Position numbers and translations under genes: made by a program. Positions 44,854 through 58,686 of a DNA stretch of 64,000 nt are shown here, piece by piece (the stretch's first letter is position 1; every line of letters starts with the position of its first letter). The notes beneath the pieces were generated by a model. That model was not told the DNA's origin and did not search any database. It was given only the letters and a program-made list of their open reading frames with translations. Source of the DNA: Cardinalis cardinalis (taxonomy: Eukaryota; Chordata; Aves; Passeriformes; Cardinalidae); the NCBI GenBank assembly GCA_014549065.1, contig JACDOX010000017.1, positions 8,238,808-8,302,807 of the forward strand. The letters run 5' to 3'.

Positions 44854-47800
44854 CCTGTTTTGTTTTTACAGCTGTTATCATTGTGAATTTCTTCAGCACC
44901 AAAAGAAGTGTGTGTCTCACCTTTTATTTCTAGTTTTGAATGTGATTAAACAAAATAACCAAGAGTGTGAAAGGCAATGAACCGGACAAAGTGAAAACAC
45001 AAATCTGTTGCCAGTGTTATGGTGGATTAGCCTGGGAATATCTGTCAAAGTCAATGGCAAATACATAAAAAAAAATCAAAGNAAAGGAGACCTCTTTATA
45101 AGCCTTCTGTTTTTTTTCCTTTCTGTGGCATCTGAACCACCAAAATCCCCAAAATGTAAACAAGCACCTTTTTAATTTTAATTTTTTTTAAATTCTAAAG
45201 GTTCTTGAATAATCACAGGCTTAAGGGAAATAGTCTTTTTTAAAAAATCATTATATATGCANACAAGGTCTCCTAATATTCCATTTATAGTATTTTCATG
45301 CTGAGCAATAGTAGTGGGTGTGGGTTGCAGCCCCATCTGAAATAATGGAAGGATTGTAGTAGCTCTTCTGCTGTCACCACTGCCCAGGATGGTGTGTGGG
45401 CCTTTAGTCTGGATAAGTCTGTGCCAGCATTTATCAGAGCTATATTTCTGTCAGTAATGTATCTCTTCTGCACAGGATCTCTCTGCTCCAGAGCACGCAG
45501 CCANGCTGAGGCTGTGCAGCTCTGAGCAGCAGCCCGTACACCAGGTAAATTCCGCCGGAGCCAGTGGTGAGCACTGCTGCTCTGAGGTATCTGCTCTGCA
45601 CATGGGGTGGTACTGGTGACTGCCAAAAGGATGAGGGGTAGGGAAAATGAAGAAAATACAAAATATAAGGTATTTCTTTTATTACTTTGGTTTTAATTTA
45701 GTACAATATCTAACTTAGGAAGCTAAACAGTAATGCTGCATCTAATTAGAACCTTTATGATGTTGAGACAANGTATCTTACTGCTTCAGTCAATGCCTTT
45801 TAGAGGAGATCTCTTTAAAGTAAAAAAAGTAAACAACCCAGAACACAGCATATAGGCAGCTGAAAAAATGTAATAAAACCCATAGATTTTTCAGAAACAA
45901 AAAAGTGTGGCATATGAGCATTTTGTTGACTGGATGATAACTAGTAGGAACCAAATAAGAATGTCAGCAGAAGTTAAGCAGTTAAAAATTTCTGCTTCTG
46001 CCATGGTCCCATAGCTTGGGACACACATGCTTAGCCAATGCAAATACTCTAACCTCTGGCAAGAAAAAAAGAAAAAAAAAAAGAAAAAAAAGGAAAAAGT
46101 ANATTACTTTAACTTTCTCATTTCTGTAGAGTTCAAAACTGATGAAACCACTTTTTCTTCCTTTGGAAAAAACACACACATGCAAATACATATATACAAT
46201 ATCTTCTGATTGTGTCACATGTCTACATTAGTTATAGTTTGGAAGTGGAGATGGTGAGGGGTATACTGAGAACCAGCCAACATCTTAAAAGTTCATCAAG
46301 AAAAAGGAGTACGACTTCATCACTTTACTTTTGACATCATGGGTTGGTGAGAGAGAACAAATGCTGGTGCTCAGAAATGATCTACCTGACTTTGTCATAT
46401 GTAATATCCAGTGAAAAATATATCGTCCTGTAAAAAGGGTTTGTACATAACTTGTACATGGTTTCATTTTGTATTTTTCTCAGATTAAAATTTATGTATT
46501 TGTGTTCTAAAAGGAGATACTGCTGTGTTTTCTTTTTTCTCTTCTACAAGTTTCCAACTTGTATCACCGAGTCATAAATATTACTGCATTCATGAAATCA
46601 ATGCTATTAATACTTTGACTGAAAACTNACCCAACAGACTTTCTCTCTTGCTTACACTCCAGAATCATACTCCTTGCTAACAGTAATTAANATCAGCTGC
46701 AATGGAGGATGCTGTGGGTACTATAAATGAGTAATTCTGCACTAGCAACAAATGGCACACTAACACCAGCTGTGTCGTCAAACACAGATAAAGTCTGGNA
46801 TAATTTAACTACTTTACATGGTTGAACAGATCATTTCATATCACCTTTACCTCTGATAGGTCAAGTTAAGATGGATTGATAATTTTGCTAAACAGCCCAA
46901 GATTTTCTAGTTTCTCATGATGATTACATTTAAAAATTATCTGCAAGTTTTGGACTATGTTTTCACTGCAGGGAATTAGGTATCATCCTANATGCAACTG
47001 TATGGTTTTAGGCTTAAGAGAAAAGAGTCTCCTTTTGGAATCTCTAACATTGTGTGCATGCAGCTGGCATTCTGCTAAAAAAATAACCTTGTCATTAAGG
47101 CTGACATCATTNATTTCCCAAAAAAGCCACCCCCCCTCAAAAAAAACCAAAACAATAAAGCAACAGTCTAAAACAAAGAAAAAACCACACACCCAAAAAA
47201 AAAAAATTAGTGTCTTTTCAGTCCTTCTTTACTTACCACAAGTCTGCCTTTTGCCACCTGATGCCTCTAGGGAAAAAATTCTATTTTCAAAAAGACTGTA
47301 AATTTTCTCTTATTTCAAAGACAGAAGACATTCAGATCTATTTCTAACTAAGGGCACTCAAAGACCCTAAGCTTGATTTCTGGCTGTACGTACTTGACTG
47401 ACCTCTCCAAAAAGCACTCTTCTTCCCCCATGCTCTAGGCCTTAAAACACAGATTTATTAATATACTTTTTTCAAAACATTCATTATGCTAAAATTTTCC
47501 CCTACCTCTGGGTCTAGTTTGCCAGGTTTTACTTTCCCATTTCTTTTCACCAATGAGACACAAGTGTCCAGTAACCAGACACTTTCTGTCAAAAAAAAAT
47601 CTTACAGTCAGTGGGAGAGTGAGTTCAAAGNATCCCAATGGAGATGCTGGAGAGAGATGAACACTCCAAAGCAGTTCTTAATTTTTTTACAACTTTATTC
47701 AATTTCCACTTTCTTTTCCTGCTTGGAAGAAGAAACTCCTCTTTCCAACATCCTTGTCTTCTTAGGCTCTCCCGAGTGACTTGGAAATCAAACCACATAA

Positions 47801-50800
47801 GAACTTGTAAAATACTTTATTGCATTTGAAACCACTGACTCCTGAGAAACTTTAAACATATCTGTTCATTTTTCAGTTCATCCCCTCAAGTGTTATNCAG
47901 TAAATTCTTTTTTTAGACATCGGATACAATAAAATACATATATGCAAAGGCATTCATTGCAAGATACAGTGCAAAACAGATTAACAAATGTTGGTTTTCT
48001 CATGGATCAAAGACTTTACATGTAGGATGCATAATCCATGTGTGCAGACTGAATTAGGTAGCCCTTCACTCCAGGTGAACAGCTTGAACGGAAGGCTTTT
48101 TTTAAAGTCAATATCATAGTTGTTTAATGTTTGGAATTAATGAAAGCAGGACTGTTCCTTTACTCCCAAGATAACTCTGGTGATACCAGAAGTCAAGAAA
48201 ACNCATGATTTGCACATATATATTATTTTTCCACTGAGGAAGAGAAGGTTTCAAAGACAAGTTTTCCTTATGATAGACTTTCTGAAGGGTGCTGTAAAAT
48301 TCATTTCTTATCCCCCCACTGCACATGCTCGGACANCCCTGTTCTGTCTTTTCATAATACACAAGCTTCATTGCTTCTTCACCAATATTCTAGTCAGATA
48401 ATGAAAAAAAAAANCACCCTTTCATCATTCTGTATATGGACACAGTTGCTATGAAGTTATAATAAACATGTGNAAGACAGTGGAATTTAGGAAACCTGGA
48501 AAATCTTCAGGTGAGGATTCCATGAAGTCACCCACACTGATGAACTGCTTCTTAAATAGAGTGGGTTAGAGAATCAAGCCCAAGCAGGTTATGAGAATCA
48601 TCAAAATATTTAAAAACTCATGCACTGACATGGAAACCTGGAAGGAGAAAAATAAGAGATGATTAGGTGAGCAGACTATTACATGTGACAATTGAGCTGG
48701 AGAGTTTTACTGNGGGGATATGGACACAGATAGAAGTTTGGGTAGCTGCGTAACCCAGTAATTTGTATGGATGGCAAGTATGATGAAGAAATCCCTTTTA
48801 CATTTACCAGTTGTATTAGAATTCCTCTTTCCTTGCAGAGTGGGATCAGTTTCTGCAAGGATATATTACAAGGTTTTGCAGGTATTTCTCATACCTGGAC
48901 TCTGCCCAAACAATTTGCAGGGAAGATCAGGGCACCAAGCAATGAAACTCCTTGCAGCCATTTGATTCAGTTTGTTGTAGCTGGACTTTTAAGAAATAAA
49001 TCTGTTAATGTGTGCTCAAACATCTGCAGGGTGTTTTTTAGGGAAACCAGCAGTCTGGTCTTTGTAACCTGCTTTGATATGTCCAATCTCACTGAAAATT
49101 TGCTCTGGCCAGAAGGAAACCCACTGCTTTCCAGCAGCAGGGGAAGCTCCAAGGATTACTGCCCTTTCTAATTCACATTCTTTCTTCAGGTCAATTATTA
49201 CCCTCATGCCCTTTGCTTGCTACTTCCTACCACAAGGATACACATCAAGAATACTGATCAGAGAAGCTCTCTACAAAACACTATCTTTTCCACTTCTGCT
49301 GGCACAGGTTATGAGTCCTGGAAGAAACTGATGTAAATTTGAATCCTGTATCTTTAATATATCATGGTGTTCTTCACAGTGACCACTGGGGAATTTGTCC
49401 GGGAACATAGTCCGGGCTTTGACACAACCACACAGGGCTCCTCCAAAAACAAACAACAGGAAGGCATGCAGTCCTGGTAACAGCTGGATCTGCAGGACAA
49501 TTTGTACAGTTATTAGCTGGAAGTTATTTTCTATAGAGTCCCTTGTAGCCCATTCAGTGCTGTTGGAGGCTGCAGGATCAGCTCATCATCCTCCAGCCAT
49601 TCTCTCATTAATACACCTCTGACCTGGAGGCCTATTCTGAGTGGGACAGAGACTCCCTAGTCAGTTAAATCACCTGTCTCTTGGCTATGCTGTGAAGACA
49701 TAATTATCAGGTTTAGACTGAGACCATTAATTTAGAGCAAAAATAATANTGTCTGTAAGACTTTGAAGATTTAAATCCCCAAGACTCAGTAGCAGAACCC
49801 CGGTAAAGCCCATGTTGTTGGACAGTGACCTATTGCTGTGTCCAGGTCTCACAGAGAATATTTATTTCAAAATACCTTTAGCCTGCTTAGTAATCACATG
49901 GACCATGTTCCTTCCAGAAAACAGCAGCTCTTTAACATAAAATGCCTTTTGAAGGCAATTGAGTCTTGATTGTCTATGAAGGGAGACTAAAGTAACCAGG
50001 TAACCAAGACATTTCAGTTTAAGTGAAATGAATCTATGCCATGTATTCTGTCATGCCTTTATGGAAGAGCAGTTCTGATATACTGCAATGAAAGACATTT
50101 TGGTAAGGGGGTGGCTTAAGGCCACCTCCTTTTACAGCTCACCTATCCAGGGAAATATAATAACACAGAACATGAGCTTTTGTTTTAACAAAGTTATTTC
50201 TCAGTTTAGAAATAGGAAGAATCTCCAAAACCAATGATAAATCTAATTTTCCATGCCTCTGTCCCTTAGAATTGTGCTCTTGAGTGATTTGCCCAGAATC
50301 CTTTAGTGTGAAAACGAAGTCCTCTAGCAATGTAATTGTCTTCTTGATACACCTACGCTGTAGTTTTGGGGTTCTTCTGCTAGTCAGGTATGAAAATTTG
50401 ATTATAAAATATTCCTTTTATCTCACCTTGTTACCCTACATACTTAAAAATGTGATTTCATTTACCTTTTTTTTGCACAAAGTTTATTTGAAGGGTTGAT
50501 ACTAGCCCTGCAATATGAATCCACTTAAGAACTCAGCCCATGATGCAAAGCTGAAGGAGGAAACCTTTACTCCATTTTTAAAGTTAACCTGAAATTTAAT
50601 TACATGGATCTGCTATTATTTATTTGGAGCAGTTAGATTTCACATGCTCTGCAGATTAAAATAAAGTTCTGAACCCCCTATTTAATGAGACCAACGAAGA
50701 AATAAAAATAATTCAAAATTGTTAAGGAAGAGGATAAGAGAAGNAGGAAGCATATTTGGCACATCATTAAGAAAGGATGTGTTGGAGAAAGTGGAGTGGA

Positions 50801-53800
50801 GAAGGAAGAACAGATGGCCAAACATTAAAACAGAAAAGCACAAGAGCTAGACCAGGAAAGGAAACCAACTGAAAACATGAGGACGGGGGGAGGAAATAAT
50901 ACAAGAAGGTTCATGGTGGGTGCAGAGTGATCAGGCCAAAGCTAATGAGCTTTTTCTCACGCTTTGAAATCGACAGATCTACCATGTGCTCCAGCGAGCT
51001 GTGGCTGCTTTCCATAGCAAGGCGGATGACTTTTTATCAGATGTGTCACTTGGTGAAATAATTGCCAGCAATAATGGTGCAATAGCAGCATACTCTGAGC
51101 ACAATTTATCCATGTCTGTTCTATCTTTCAACTTCAAAGCTTCTACTGCCTCACAGATCACATCAAAATGACACCTCTGTCGCTAATGACAGTGGTCTAA
51201 TGCAATGCTGAGAAGTCAAATCACTTCTCCAGATAGGCAGAATGCCTCATACAGAAACTAGGCATGTGCACGGGTCCTGACATTCGTATTCAGATTTGTA
51301 TTTGTGGGGAAGAGGGTGGGTTTGACATACAGATTTATTCACGTTTGCAACGGCCTGTTTTATAAAGCACAAAATTCACTAAAATTAGAAAGGAGTGGGG
51401 ACAAGAGTAGCATGCAGAGCCTTAACTTATGCAAAGTGAACCCCTGGATGCAGGAAATTTCCCTTTGCACAGCCCACAGCACGTGTTAGCCAGTGTCACA
51501 GGTCAGAGATGTGATTTGTCTTGTAAGAAAGAAAGAAACAAATGAGTCAAATAAAGAAAAATGTGCCTTAAAATGCACACTGTCCTTGTAGGCAAATGCA
51601 CATATTTTTCTGGATCTAAGAACAAAACAAGCTGCTGTGAAGCCCCTCCTGGTGGTCATTACTCAGGTAAAGAAGAAGGCTGGAAAACTGCAGTTATTAA
51701 AAAGAAAGAATTGTCTGTTTATTTTACAGTGCTGCTTGAAAATTACCATAGAACAGTAAATCTCTAAATATGAAAAATATGTATTCTTCTTACATAGTAT
51801 ACATAAACACACATGCAGCCAACATAGTGGCAGGGACACCATTTGTTTAAGTTTCATTAAGATGTGTAGTTAAAAGCCTTATTAAAAGGGTCCATTTCTC
51901 ACTTCAGTGAGTTCAGTGAAATTTATTGCCTGAGGGTTAAGTAATGCTTCAGAGGAAAAATGAGATTTAGGAATATTTTCATATGTTACCATCTTTTCCA
52001 ACAGAAACATTTCCTATAATGGCTGCTTGGATGGAGGGTTTAGACTTCCCTATATGTTTTCACAGTGCTTTATATATTAAAACAGACAATCAAACAAAAT
52101 AACCAGCTCTCAGCTTCACCTCTAAAGAAAAAAAAAAAAAAGGGAAAATCTTCTTTGGGTAGAAAGCAAGGCCAATTTTTTGTAACAGATTTATTTTTCT
52201 CAGTTATTGCCATTCCATAAAGATGGTTAGAAGGANTTAGTTAAAAAGACAATAAAGAAAGGGAAAGAAATGGAAAAGGAAAATTTTCCTAAACCCCACA
52301 TTTTGACCTGTTTGGATGNTGAAAAGGAGACTTTCTAGCAGCCATTAGCAGCGTACTGCCACTGAATGGGTCTATAGTGTAAATTACTGACTGCATATTT
52401 GTGTGCTTCGTTTTGTGTGCTGGTGGCCTTGNTATTCACTGATTGTAGGCATTTTGGAACAGCCTAACTTGAAAATCAGCTCTGTGAATCAGATTTTGCT
52501 TCTAGATTATGGGCTAGGAGACTGCTTACATGAAACAGAAAATCCTCATGGGCTGGGGAAGTTTACTGAGGCATGAAGATACTGTGTACATCTAAATATA
52601 ATGCNCTGAAAACTGCAGTGATTATCCAGTGTTTTGTTGAGTTGGTTTTGTTTTTCTTTTTAAATTATTTATCTTAAAGCTGTAGATAGGAGACTGCAGA
52701 GAGATTGACACTGCTCAGGTGCTGCTGCCCTCTTCATCAAGGGAACAAATTTCAAGCAATATTTATTTCTTGTTTGATAAATATTCAATGGCAGCTCACT
52801 TGTTATACCTGGCTTTGGGATAAGGAGGAGGAAATTGTGGTTTGGCTTTTTCTGAAGAAATTAGAATGTTTATTAACACTCTTACTTTCAAGTCAGCTTA
52901 TTTAAGCAATAATTTTAATGAAGTTTTAATTTGGCATTTTTGTAGTGTTTAAATCATAATTTTTGTGTTAATTTATGTCCATGACCACGGAGCCTTTCCT
53001 TCCCCTCCCAAACAGCAATTTCACTCATGTTACTGTGTAAAATTTGAAATCAGTTCTCTTCCTGTGCATAGACTCCCCTCTGCCAGAAACAGCTCCCAGT
53101 TGTGCTCTGGCAGAGGGGTAGAGCACATTTCTTAAACTTGTCATGACCATTACCTTGCTGTCAGTCAGCAATTTTTGGTGCTGATTTTTTTCCTTAAACT
53201 GACATACAGTTTTAAAATTAAGAGACTGTCTATGATTTCAATTTGATTTATTACATTATTTAAGTTTATTTACTTCATTTTTGCCTCAGTTGGCTTTCCT
53301 TCTATTCTAATTTTTTCATAATGTTTCAGCAGGAAGAAATACAAAATCAGGAAGTAGGAGCAGCAACAGAGCATTTCCAGTTTCCCTCTTGGTCAGAAAA
53401 TTCTGTACAAACTGCACATCAGAGGTGGCTTAAATGAGAGAGTCTCTCTGTGTATTCACCCTTATTTATGCTCACTGCCTTTCTACTGTTTCCTCAAGCA
53501 ATAAATGTTGCATTTTGTCCAGTAGCTGCTGCAACAAGTATTTTTTTATTTATTTCAGGTTCTAGANTACATATATACTAAAATTACTGGGGAAAAAACC
53601 CCACTGGATGTAAGTTTGTCATAGCAGTAAGCTTAGAAATGCTTTTCTCCCTATGGTGGCTTTGTAAAAAGAAATACTCCTCAAACCTCTGCCCTGTAAT
53701 CAGCCAAGGACCCTAAAAAAAAAGCACTTTTAGAAAGTGCAAAGATATAATAGTCCCAAGATGAATCTGCCCTACAGTTCCATTTTCTGCCATACAAACG

Positions 53801-53860
53801 TTTGGAGCTTATCGTTGAAGCCACATTAGTCTTGATTTAAGGTCTTTTGACACATTATTA

Positions 53861-54075
53861 CAGCACACTGCCATCACTTCACACCTGTCATTCTGTCAGT
53901 CAGAAGAGAGGGAGGGGAAACAATTTTGATGTCAATCAACAAATCCTTCGGGAGGTGTAACCTGTTAAGACATATTACCCTTTGCCCATTGCGATTTACA
54001 GGCTTTGAATTTAAAGGACATATGCCAGAAATAATTAAAGACTAATCTTCATTGTACTCACTTACGAATGAAGGC
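53861..54075. promoter_or_regulatory. Candidate regulatory element with paired T-box-like motifs
   Basis: TTCACACCT at 53878-53886 and AGGTGTAA at 53953-53960 are opposite-facing T-box half-site-like motifs about 67 bases apart. Between and after them lie GATGTCAATCAACAAAT, TTGCGATTTACAGG and AGAAATAATTAAAGACTAAT. The block is complex and non-repetitive, unlike its surroundings. This suggests a conserved noncoding element downstream of KCNMA1. It rests on motif reading only. Confidence 0.28.
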
Positions 54076-56131
54076 ATTTAGTACCACCAGCACATTTATA
54101 TTGTCCAGAAGAAGAAAGAGATAGAGGAGCAGAGTGTGAGACTACAACTACTCTTTCCATTTCTATTAATCAATTGCTCTGTCTGGATGTTAAAATCCCC
54201 TACCCTNATGGAGCAAGGTGGCCTTTCCTCTTACACTTGTATTAATGTCCTAGCAGCATAAAGATGATTCCAGTATGATGCAAGATACGTAACATTGGTT
54301 TTGAATCAAAACAGTATTTTAAAAACAGAGAAAAAAATGGCATGGAATTATTGACAAAATATCAAGTGAAATAGGAAAAAAAAACCCAAAACCAAAACCA
54401 AACAACTTAGCCAGTCCTCTACAACTTAGTGGCTACAAAAATCAATCTCAGCCTGGAGAACTACAACTTTCATAGGCATGGCTTTGGATCACCTCGTAAC
54501 TACTCTGTTGTAATTTACTTGGAGGCATCAAAGGAGTGATGTCAACCTCAAAATCTGAATTTAGGATCTAAATCCTAAGTTGAAGGAGGCTATTTTTTTT
54601 TCCCAAGCTAGGTTTTCAGAGTGACACAGAAGAAAGAAGCATTTACACAGCCTACTTGTTACTGTTCACAACTCATCTCTGGAAGGAACATCTTGTCCTT
54701 AGACTGACCTTAGAGCTACAATCTAAAGGAAATAACTGCAAAACAAGAATAGCTATGGAGTAAATAAAATAACAGGCAGGGACTATATAGTCCAGANAGA
54801 ACGAGAATAAAAAAAATTAATTATATTGTAAATTTTTTTACACTAGTGCACTGTATTACTATACATACAGCTTGTTTGGGAGAGAAGTTGGGTGGAATTG
54901 TGGAAGCTCTGACTTACAGCTGCCACCACATGCTATCAAAACCCTGCTGGAAGGATAGTTTTGCAGTTTTGCTAGCCAATTTAAAACAAACTTTGGGCTC
55001 ATTGTCCAACAGGCAAACCCTGCATCACTAACTCATCATCACAGAACATTTGCCTGCCTCTTCTTCCAGTTGTACCTCCCGCGTTTATGTACGGACACCC
55101 ACACACAAACACACAGGTAGAGACAAGTGGAGGTAGGAACAAGAGAGCAATTGCCCCAGCTGTGCCCCAGACCATGAAGAACTAACACAGCACTCTCCCA
55201 GAGAAGCACATCGACTGTGGCGGGCTCTGCTCATAGGTGGGGTATCACAATCACACAGGTGATCTGGACACACCTTTGAGTGCCCTCAATTTGCATTCAC
55301 AAATAGTTTTCACCAAAAAAAGGCAGAGATTCACACACAGCCAAAAGCATTGTGCCTACATTTGCTTATTATTTTTACCTGAGGGAGTGGAAGGGCTAAA
55401 TTGGCTTTAGCTGGTAGTAGTGACNGAAGTGCACATTTACAGTAACAGTTCATTTTCCATTTCCTAAAGTATGGAATCAATCTCACATGTGAAAAACTTC
55501 ACCATCTCAGCTCACACAGTTTGAAGAGGTACTTTGAAGGAGTGGGAAGTTGAAAGACAAGGAAGTTGTAAGGAGAGGTGGATTTTAATTTACCATTTTA
55601 CACAGAGCTAGGAAGAAAACAAATGATTCCTCATCATCCTTCTGATAAGATACTCTGCCTCTTTTCACATTTTCATTACACTTTCCTCCACCTCTACTTT
55701 CTGCNCTCTCTGGAGGTGGCTCAGACATGACCATGTCAACCAAACAGACCTTTTGCCTCAAATTCAACCTGCTGGGGCATCCATATACTTTCAGTTGCTG
55801 TGGCAACTTAACATACATCAGCAGCTGTCCCTNGACTGTAAGCCATAGTGGAAGCAGAAAACAGTACTCCAATTTTCACATGAGAAGCCAAGAATATCTA
55901 GGACAGGCCAGAATTGCTGATTTTGGGGAAAACCAGCACTCACAGCCATGCATAAAGCAAAAACCAAATAACTATAGCTAATATAGGAGCAAAAGATTAT
56001 AAACAGTGTCTTGTCTAGTNTTTTGTGGTAACAGTAACATAAAGAAGCTCTGTGTTACCTGCTGGCAGCTGAAGGCTGATTCTGCTTTTGCAGAGGCATT
56101 ATTTTTAAAGCAGCACAGGCAATGGAGTAAA

Positions 56132-56175
56132 GCTGGTAGAAAATGTGATTGAGGCTGGTAGAAAATGTGAATGAG
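56132..56175 (+). repeat. 22-bp tandem duplication
   Basis: The unit GCTGGTAGAAAATGTGATTG plus AG occurs at 56132-56153 and again immediately at 56154-56175 with one base changed (GATTGAG to GAATGAG). It is a simple recent tandem duplication in noncoding sequence. Confidence 0.9.
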
Positions 56176-58661
56176 GCTCTTAGTTTGAAGCTGGTCAGAA
56201 TAGAACCTTGTCAGCCTGGAAGACTGTCGAATATGCTGTGACATTTAATCAACTGCTTGACTACAGGCTCACCTTTAGTGTCTGTGGTGAAGTGAACATG
56301 ATTCCCCTCACCTTGCTTCACATCACACATCACTTTTCAGTGCACTGCTGTAGAGAGCTGGGTTATAGCCTTTTTTTTTCCCTAAGAGGAACACAGTAAC
56401 AGAGGTCAGCTACAGTCATGAATTTTATGGAAGGTTTGCTGGGAAACCACATTAAATGGCAACATCAGTCCATACATCAGCCTGTAGTGCTTTTATTCCA
56501 AGACTCTGCAGCTGAGTGATTTGCAATGTACTTGCATTTCATGGCCATCATTTTTAAGCAATGTCATTTGCCTTGGTATCCGACACTTCAGCTGCACCAG
56601 AATCCACCCAGCTATTCATGATAAATTTCTTCCAAGAAAAAATCTCCACAAGAAACACTCCCAGGACCCCCAAACTCCAATCTTCAGAAGCCTTGGATAT
56701 AAAACCAGGCATGGACACCTCAAAATGCAGTAGCGACTGAAGAGAAAAAGCTAAGAATAAAATTACTGTCCCAGAATTCAGAAAAGTAAAAAATTTTGAT
56801 TAAAAATTGATGGCCACCGGATGCTATTAAAGCATAAGATAAAGTCTATACTATTAACATGGCAAATAGAATGTTTTTTTTAACAGTTTTCATAGGAAAA
56901 CTGACACGAATTACTTTTTTCTCCAGAGAGTAATTTTTTCCCAGCAATGATATCAACTCTATTCCAATCACAACACTGTGTATTTTTTGTATTTACTATT
57001 GTAAAATATTCAGTTGCAGAAATTATGTCATGTCTATCATATCACAGATCCATTTAATTGTCAATATGAAATTGCGTTACAACATTGGGCCTCTTAATCC
57101 CTTCTGAGAAAGGGGTTACTTGAAAGGTAACAGTAAGCACTCAAATTTNTAAGCAGGTGTGTTAATATTTGAACATCAAGGAAAGACTCTCTATCATCAT
57201 AGGTAAACTTTAATAAAAGTCTAATAAAAGTCATACTCCTACTGGAATATCTCAAAGTGCTAGAGACATTGGGTTGTAATCTTTATGGAGATATTTCTTG
57301 CATTTTGGAAACTGTCTACACTGGCACACTTAAGAGGGTTCACAACTCAGGAAGTCTGTTCCCAAAATGGCTTCACAAACTAAAGTTTTAAATATCAGAT
57401 GTCTTTTGAGAACAATAACTACACATGGATGCACAGTCCTCCTAATGTCACTTAGGGATTCTTAGGCCAGAAGTCTGCGTCTACAAATCAAAGGAAAGAG
57501 AGCACAATGTAGCANGTGTAACAACAGCACAGCATCTGGCCCAGTATTTAGGAAAGAGAAAAAGAGGAAAATGGTACCCAACATCTATGGACCCTTAACA
57601 GCTGGAAGTAGCAGCTGTAAGGCTTTTCTTGGTCTTCCTGTTTTGACAAATTTGATTTCTATTGCAGAATTCCCAATCATCACTGTAAATGCCTGCAACA
57701 CACACACCAACTACTCTAAATCAAAGCTGCTTNACCAGAAGGACTTAAGCAGTCCATTATCTCCACCTGTTAGGAAGGCAATCTGTACCCATGACAGGGA
57801 GAAACTGCATGGCCAGACCTAACTCTTGTTACCAGTCATGAAACCCTATTTGTCACAGACCCATTGCAGCCATGGCACACGGACTCCCCTTGGATTTGTT
57901 CCTGTCTCCACTTTAGCTCAACGGCTGTGCAGTCTGTATGGCTGTACAGAATCCCTTCTTCCACTCTAGGACCAGGGAGACTGAGTGCTTTGAGAACTGG
58001 TNATTGGCTCAGTATTCAGAAAGTAACACTGCAAACAGAACTGTAGTTGATAACACACAAAGAATGGTCAGTTACATACTTAAAATAAACACNTTTTTTT
58101 TTAACCAGAAACCTCATCTATTTGTTCCATGTGAAATATCTCTCCTCCAGGAATAGGAGTTCAACATGCAACCCAAGGAAACTTAGGGAGCTGAATGACG
58201 GTGTTGGTAAGATGGGATCAGAAATCACAGTAAATCTCCTTTCCATTTATGCCTTAAGTTTTATACAAAGAGTAATTTATTTTTTCAAATCTTCTGTGTA
58301 TTTAGCCATGGATCAAGAAATATTAATAAAGAATTGGCTGAATTATTAGGAAAAATTAGGAATGCATGTTTGCCTGAGAAAATTGAATCTGATCACACTA
58401 TTTAAGCCAAAACCAGAGGATGTTGTAAAGGAAGTTTCAGTTCATTACAGCATTTCTCAGATGTTAAACCGTAAGTCTGAATCCCTTCCAGGTCATACTA
58501 ACATCAGTCATTGTCTGATTATGCCTGACAGGCACACAAAAAATGAATTCCTAATATCTTANTTTCAATGCCTAAATTAGAAGACTCCTCATTAGAAAAT
58601 GGACACCACAGAAAATACTACCTGTGGTACTTGTTAGCTGTTACCTCACAGCAAGGAAAAG

Positions 58662-58686
58662 CCAAGGCCAAAAAAAAAGGCCTTGG
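58662..58686. repeat. 8-bp inverted repeat with A9 loop
   Basis: CCAAGGCC, then nine As, then GGCCTTGG. The arms are perfect and GC-rich within AT-rich DNA. It is probably chance or slippage; no function is suggested. Confidence 0.75.

Larger units (their letters stand above)
40926..53860. other. Downstream sequence without recognised genes, part 1
   Basis: No exon of a known protein, RNA gene or transposon could be recognised on either strand. It contains a GC-richer patch at 41030-41160, an A-rich run near 41905-41925, an imperfect CA/TG microsatellite at 43489-43601, GC-richer patches at 43800-43930 and 45300-45620, and scattered A/C tracts (41945, 47130). The longest ORFs (45285-45626 minus, 113 codons; 48767-49171 plus, 134 codons) lack any familiar motif. 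A segment at 50982-51182 is open on both strands and is discussed in findings. Confidence 0.7.

Noticed and set aside
45285..45626. 113-codon minus-strand ORF
   Set aside because: It contains an N, has low-complexity composition linked to a GC-rich patch, and matches no known family. Treated as chance.
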